From JADHUC01 sp964617665 (GTDB lineage: Bacteria; Planctomycetota; Planctomycetia; Pirellulales; Pirellulaceae), in NCBI GenBank assembly GCA_964617665.1, contig CAZUAH010000247.1:1-19458 (forward strand): a stretch of 19,458 nt of DNA. Reading direction: 5' to 3'. The stretch's first letter is position 1, and every line of letters begins with the position of its first letter. The translations under genes were made by a program, and so were the position numbers. A model generated the notes under the pieces. It worked only from the letters and a program-made list of their open reading frames with translations, was not told the DNA's origin and ran no database searches. Below, piece after piece: positions 15,478 through 19,458 of this stretch.

Positions 15478-18400
15478 ATGAGAATCTGGAGCCTTGTGGC
15501 AGCGTCGTTCGTACTAAGCATGTGTTCGTGGGGTTCGGTGGGATGGGCCGACGACGGCACAAAGCCACGGCGTATTCTGGAAGCAGGGGGCGTTCATGGA
15601 GGCCTGATCGTACACGTAGGGTGTGGTGATGGAACAACGACCGCGTCTCTATACGCGGATGACAGCTATCTCGTCCACGGCTTAGATACTGACGACCAGA
15701 ACGTTCGCGCGGCCCGCAATCACATCCAGTCGTTGGGCCGGTACGGTCCAGTGTCTGTCGACACGTTCGATGGCAAACACTTACCCTACGCCGACAGCCT
15801 GGTCAATGTGATAGTGGCAAGTGGCAAGTGTCAGGTGGCATGTGACGAGATCGCAAGGGTTCTGGCTCCGGGCGGAGTACTGATTGCCAAAGAGGGCTCG
15901 CTCGACATCAAGCGATTGCCGGGCTTAACTCGCGTTCCGGCTGACCTGGAAGGCTGGTCGAAGTTCATCAAGCCGTGGCCGAAAGAGATAGACGAATGGA
16001 CGCATCAGTTGCACGGTCCTGGCGGAAACCCGGTTGCCAAGGACCAGATCGTTGGCCCGCCATCTCGACTGCAATGGGCGGCTGGGCCGCTGTGGGCTCG
16101 CAGCCACGGTTGGACACCGAGTGTCACCGCGATGGTCTCCGCTGGTGGTCGGCTGTTCTACATCTGTGATGAAACGCTGACCTGCGTGGACCGAACCGTG
16201 CCGAGCAAATGGTTCGTTGTCGCTCGCGACGCGTTCAGCGGCGTCTTGCTCTGGAAACACCCGATATCGAAATGGGGCTCGGCTGATTTCAGCGGAACGC
16301 CCAACACCGGTGCCGGCGTTACCACGGGGCGGTTTACCATGCCGCCGAACGCAGGCAAACGGCTGGTGGCCGTTGGCGACACGGTCTATGTCACACTTGG
16401 CCCCAACGCACCGGTGACGGCTTTGAATGCGGCTACCGGCGAGGTGAAGCAAGTCTATGCCGACACTGCTCGCGCCGACGAGATCCTCTGCACCGAGGGG
16501 CGCTTGATCATCTCGATCAACCCGCCCGTGCGCGGAAGAGTCCCCCTGGTTCCCAATGGCGAGACTCCCCCGCCTGCGCCCGGCAAACGCATTTGTGCCG
16601 TCGATATCGAGACGGGACGCATGCTCTGGAATAGAGGCCCATTTTCGGCGATCCGTGCCTGCAAGGGGCAGGATCCGTTCGGCCGACTCGAATTGGCCGC
16701 AGGCGATGGCAAGGTTTTCGCCCTCACGACAGAAGCAATCGCGTGCTTCGACGCAGAAACCGGCGACGTGGTATGGCGGACCGAACGCCCGGCGTTGCCA
16801 GACGATGCCGTGCGACGGATCGGATTTGCTGGAATGTTCGAGTATCGGTTGGAGGTGATGGTGTATCACGACGGCGTCGTACTGCTGGCTCAGCCCGAAC
16901 CGAATACACACCACACATACCACACCATGCCGGGCACGCTTTATGCCTTCGACGCCAATGAGGGACGCCAGATGTGGAAGCACCCATATGGCGGCTGGGG
17001 CCATTGCACGCCGCCCGACGTGTTTGTTGTTGGCCAACAGGTTTGGACACACGTCGACGCCGAAACCGAGTTTGGTTCTGTATGGGGCAACGGCTATCGG
17101 GCCAAAGACTCAAGCAAGGTGGACTATCGAATCCAGGCCCATGACTTGCAGACCGGCGAACTTCAGAAGGAACTACCGACAAAAGAGATCTTCAATGTCG
17201 GGCACCATCACCGCTGCCATCGCAACAGAATTACCGAGCGGTTTCTATTATCCTGCCGCCGGGGCGTCGAGTTCGTGGACCTGTCGAACGGCGTCAATTA
17301 CCAGAACCACTGGGTGCGCAGCGGCTGCTTGCTCGGCTACCTCCCATCGAACGGCTTGTTGTATGTGACCCCGCACCCATGTGGCTGCTACATCAACGCA
17401 AAGCTTACAGGCTTCAATGCCCTGGCACCGAAGCGATCGATGCCAAGTGAAAGGAAGCTTGCGGCTAGTAGCTCTGACATTGCACAGCTAACGCGCGGCC
17501 CGGCATATGGCCTCCAGCCTCCAGTCTCCAGCCGCCAGCATTCCCCCGACTGGCCTACCTATCGGCACGATTCGCTGCGCAGCGGAGCCACAGAGGCGGA
17601 GGTTGACGCGGATCTGCAGATTGCCTGGCAGTCCGACATCGGCACTAGACCCAGCGGCTTGGTCGTTGCTGGAGGCAGAGTTCTCGTAGCCGACGTGGAA
17701 TCTCACACGGTCCATGCGCTGAGCGTCACCGATGGTAAGAAGGCTTGGGAATACACCGCCGGTGCTCGAGTGGATTCGCCACCGACTTTCCACAATGGGC
17801 TCGCGATTTTCGGCTCGGCCGATGGGCGAGTCCGCTGTCTTCGTGCTGCGGACGGCGCGCTCGCGTGGCAATTCGACGCGGCACCGAGTCGCCGATTGAT
17901 GTCCGCCTTTGGCCAGTTGGAATCGCCTTGGCCCGTGCCAGGTAGCGTGCTGGTACACGATAAAAAGTGCTGGTTCGCGGCTGGACGATCATCGTTCCTC
18001 GACGGTGGCATCCACGTGTACGCCCTCGATCCCGCGTCGGGGAAGGTGCACCACAGCGAAACGATCTACAGCCCCGATCCGAAAACTGGAAAGGCCGCAG
18101 TACCGGAAACCAGCGCACAAGCGATGGAGGGGCTATTGAACGACATCCCAGGTACGGACGGTTTGAATATCTTCATTCGGCAAATGCAGGTCTCCGGCAA
18201 GGACGCTCGCGGCGGACCGCACCTGTTCACGACGGGCGGCTATCTTGACCCGAGTTGGTTCAACCGGACCTTCTGGCAAGTCGGCCGGGTCAAGACTTCG
18301 GGGCTGATGGTTCTTGGCAAGGATGTGGCGTACGGGGTGGAGGTTTACGAATCGCGCAGCCGCGAAACGGTATTCAAGCCCGGAGCAAACGTCTACCGAC

Positions 18401-18762
18401 TGCAATGCATATCTCTGAAACCTCCCGCCCGAAGCGCCACTGGCAAACAGGCAAAGCCCAAACGCCGCCAGCAGGGACCAAAGCCGGTTTGGGAGCAGCA
18501 TGTCGGCATTCGAGTAACAGCCATGATCCGTGCCGGAGACACGATCTTCGTGGCAGGATCGCCGGATGTCGTCGATCCAGAAGACCCTCACGGCGCATGG
18601 GAGGGCCGTAAGGGAGGGATTCTGGCCGCTTACACCGCAGATGATGGCAAGAAGCTCGCCGAGTACGCCTTGCCGTCCCCGCCGGTCTGGGACGGCATGG
18701 CGGCCGCAGGAGGCCGACTGTTCATCAGCACTATCGATGGCTGCATCATGTGCATGGAATAG
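15478..18762 (+). CDS. Secreted methyltransferase-like domain fused to PQQ-type beta-propeller repeats
   Basis: The 1094-residue protein opens with a signal peptide (about 1-24). Residues 45-52 (VHVGCGDG) and the acidic GLDTDD (68-73) match the SAM-binding motifs of class I methyltransferases, and EIARVLAPGGVLI (124-136) fits the later strand motif. From about residue 168 the sequence becomes PQQ/BamB-like propeller repeats, with blades such as ALNAATGEV, CFDAETGDVVW and AFDANEGRQMW. A second propeller section opens at residue 691 with DWPTYRHDSLRSG. A His/Cys-rich patch is notable: HHHRCH (576-581) and PHPCGC (633-637). A basic linker lies near 981-1003. GGGAG precedes the ATG by eight bases; the frame also extends 23 codons upstream without support. 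The substrate is unknown. Exported SAM-type domains are puzzling, since SAM is cytoplasmic. Confidence 0.88.
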   Translation: MRIWSLVAASFVLSMCSWGSVGWADDGTKPRRILEAGGVHGGLIVHVGCGDGTTTASLYADDSYLVHGLDTDDQNVRAARNHIQSLGRYGPVSVDTFDGKHLPYADSLVNVIVASGKCQVACDEIARVLAPGGVLIAKEGSLDIKRLPGLTRVPADLEGWSKFIKPWPKEIDEWTHQLHGPGGNPVAKDQIVGPPSRLQWAAGPLWARSHGWTPSVTAMVSAGGRLFYICDETLTCVDRTVPSKWFVVARDAFSGVLLWKHPISKWGSADFSGTPNTGAGVTTGRFTMPPNAGKRLVAVGDTVYVTLGPNAPVTALNAATGEVKQVYADTARADEILCTEGRLIISINPPVRGRVPLVPNGETPPPAPGKRICAVDIETGRMLWNRGPFSAIRACKGQDPFGRLELAAGDGKVFALTTEAIACFDAETGDVVWRTERPALPDDAVRRIGFAGMFEYRLEVMVYHDGVVLLAQPEPNTHHTYHTMPGTLYAFDANEGRQMWKHPYGGWGHCTPPDVFVVGQQVWTHVDAETEFGSVWGNGYRAKDSSKVDYRIQAHDLQTGELQKELPTKEIFNVGHHHRCHRNRITERFLLSCRRGVEFVDLSNGVNYQNHWVRSGCLLGYLPSNGLLYVTPHPCGCYINAKLTGFNALAPKRSMPSERKLAASSSDIAQLTRGPAYGLQPPVSSRQHSPDWPTYRHDSLRSGATEAEVDADLQIAWQSDIGTRPSGLVVAGGRVLVADVESHTVHALSVTDGKKAWEYTAGARVDSPPTFHNGLAIFGSADGRVRCLRAADGALAWQFDAAPSRRLMSAFGQLESPWPVPGSVLVHDKKCWFAAGRSSFLDGGIHVYALDPASGKVHHSETIYSPDPKTGKAAVPETSAQAMEGLLNDIPGTDGLNIFIRQMQVSGKDARGGPHLFTTGGYLDPSWFNRTFWQVGRVKTSGLMVLGKDVAYGVEVYESRSRETVFKPGANVYRLQCISLKPPARSATGKQAKPKRRQQGPKPVWEQHVGIRVTAMIRAGDTIFVAGSPDVVDPEDPHGAWEGRKGGILAAYTADDGKKLAEYALPSPPVWDGMAAAGGRLFISTIDGCIMCME

Positions 18763-18896
18763 ACGAAGCCAGAGAGTTCGCAATACCTCTCGGATTGCCC
18801 GATGGCAAGCGAAGCACTTGGTCGGTATACATCCGAAGTCGGATGCTGTGCCGTCTACTCAACGATAGAACCACTACATGCTTCCCGAGGTCCACA

Positions 18897-19403
18897 ATGC
18901 TACGAATCATCCTCTCCTGTGTCCTGTTTGCAGCCATTTGTCTGCTACAACGAATTCCCGCCGTGGTCGCATCTGAGAACTTGGTTTCCGATTCGTCATT
19001 CGAAGAGCCCAAAGAGAAGGATCGCTGGGGGCATGTTTTTGCGAAGTGGTCCGGATGGGTGTACGAAGGAGAATGCGAATTCCGCGTGTCGGATATCGCT
19101 CGTAGTGGCAAGCACTCCCTGTTGATCGTGGGCGGCAACCAGCCGAAGATTCGGGCGTGGCCGGCCGAATTTAAACTCAATCCTGGTCGTTATCGAGTGA
19201 CGGCATACATCCGCGGGCTGGACGTCGGCACTGGCACGTGGAATCAGACTACCGAGTTCATGTTCGACGGGCAGTACATACCACTTGGCAAGAACGGCAC
19301 GTTCGGATGGACATCTTTGACGTTCGTGGGTCAAGTGAAGGAGAAGGGCAAGGGCCGGAGTGCAAGTACCTGCAAGTCTGCCCGGCTTTCCCGGATGGGG
19401 TAG
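18897..19403 (+). CDS. Secreted carbohydrate-binding-like domain protein, possibly frameshifted at the C-terminus
   Basis: The 168-residue product has a signal peptide (about 1-25) and then NLVSDSSFEEP, the usual opening of galactose-binding-like jelly-roll modules (CBM4/9 type), followed by SGKHSLLI and PGRYRVTAYIRG strands typical of that fold. Such modules bind glycans, but no catalytic domain is present. GAGG precedes the ATG by about six bases. The last 20 or so residues turn basic and Ser-rich and lose the fold's pattern, while another + frame stays open to 19453, so a frameshift near 19350 is possible. It lies 134 bases after the propeller gene on the same strand, and may share its transcript. 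Confidence 0.65.
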   Translation: MLRIILSCVLFAAICLLQRIPAVVASENLVSDSSFEEPKEKDRWGHVFAKWSGWVYEGECEFRVSDIARSGKHSLLIVGGNQPKIRAWPAEFKLNPGRYRVTAYIRGLDVGTGTWNQTTEFMFDGQYIPLGKNGTFGWTSLTFVGQVKEKGKGRSASTCKSARLSRMG

Positions 19404-19458
19404 CCCCTTTTCCGATGGCTAGTGATTCTCTGGAACACCGTTTGGAACCCTAACGACA
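19404..19458 (+). other. Window end, possible continuation of the carbohydrate-binding gene in another frame
   Basis: The upstream gene stops at 19401-19403, but a second + frame reads through this stretch to a TAA at 19451-19453 (GPECKYLQVCPAFPDG near 19350-19400). No other feature is visible. Confidence 0.3.

Noticed and set aside
15218..15637. Minus-strand frame with a Leu/Phe-rich apparent membrane segment
   Set aside because: The hydrophobic run is only the complement of the polylysine codons of the micro-ORF; there is no other support.
15925..17052. 375-codon frame antisense to the propeller gene
   Set aside because: Long but a consequence of GC-rich codon use; the sense strand carries clear propeller motifs.
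17511..17540. Short CTCCAG-type repeats inside the propeller gene
   Set aside because: They encode a linker between two propeller sections, are few and imperfect, and keep the frame; not a separate repeat array.
1..19458. CRISPR array, tRNA, rRNA, transposase or phage genes
   Set aside because: Looked for on both strands; no regularly spaced repeats, cloverleaf-like sequences or mobile-element proteins were seen.

Overview
The window looks like a planctomycete chromosome of the Pirellulales type. The evidence is moderate-to-high GC, a complete alternative complex III (ACIII) cluster joined to a caa3-type oxidase, a Tat-exported sugar-isomerase-like TIM barrel, and a very large secreted PQQ-type propeller protein, a kind common in that phylum. 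The assignment comes from protein character only; no rRNA or other marker gene is present.

Layout. (1) Bases 1-383 carry no gene I can support. (2) 384-1253 (+) encodes a Tat-exported hydroxypyruvate-isomerase-like protein. (3) 1254-1668 is a convergent intergenic region holding two hairpins, one part of a 105-bp nested inverted repeat. (4) 1669-14629 (-) is one tightly packed ten-gene unit, read right to left: actA, actB, actC, an actD-actE fusion, actF, a small one-TM protein, a SCO-CoxB-cytochrome c fusion, coxA, coxC, coxD. Gene junctions range from short overlaps to gaps of 42 nt or less, so I read it as one operon. (5) 14630-15244 is a roughly 600-bp divergent intergenic region with candidate promoters for both directions. 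(6) 15245-15340 (+) is an unusual 31-codon ORF with four cysteines and a 13-lysine tail, preceded by a good ribosome binding site and an extended -10 promoter. (7) 15478-18762 (+) encodes a secreted 1094-residue protein with a methyltransferase-like N-terminal domain followed by PQQ-type beta-propeller repeats. (8) 18897-19403 (+) encodes a secreted carbohydrate-binding-like domain whose C-terminus may be frameshifted.

How the genes work together. ACIII (ActA-F) oxidises menaquinol/quinol. Electrons pass from the ActB Fe-S clusters to the haems of ActA and ActE, then to the cytochrome c domain on CoxB, then through CuA to haem a and the haem a3/CuB site of CoxA, where oxygen is reduced. The copper chaperone SCO is covalently joined to the CuA subunit it would normally load. 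The operon thus encodes a whole quinol-to-oxygen branch with its own CuA assembly factor. The + strand genes at the right end appear unrelated to respiration and belong to the secreted propeller/carbohydrate-binding repertoire.

The most unusual items are the Cys4-polylysine micro-ORF, the SCO-CoxB-cytochrome c triple fusion, the exported methyltransferase-propeller fusion, the enlarged CoxC, and the nested inverted-repeat element. I see no CRISPR array, tRNA, rRNA, transposase or defence system.
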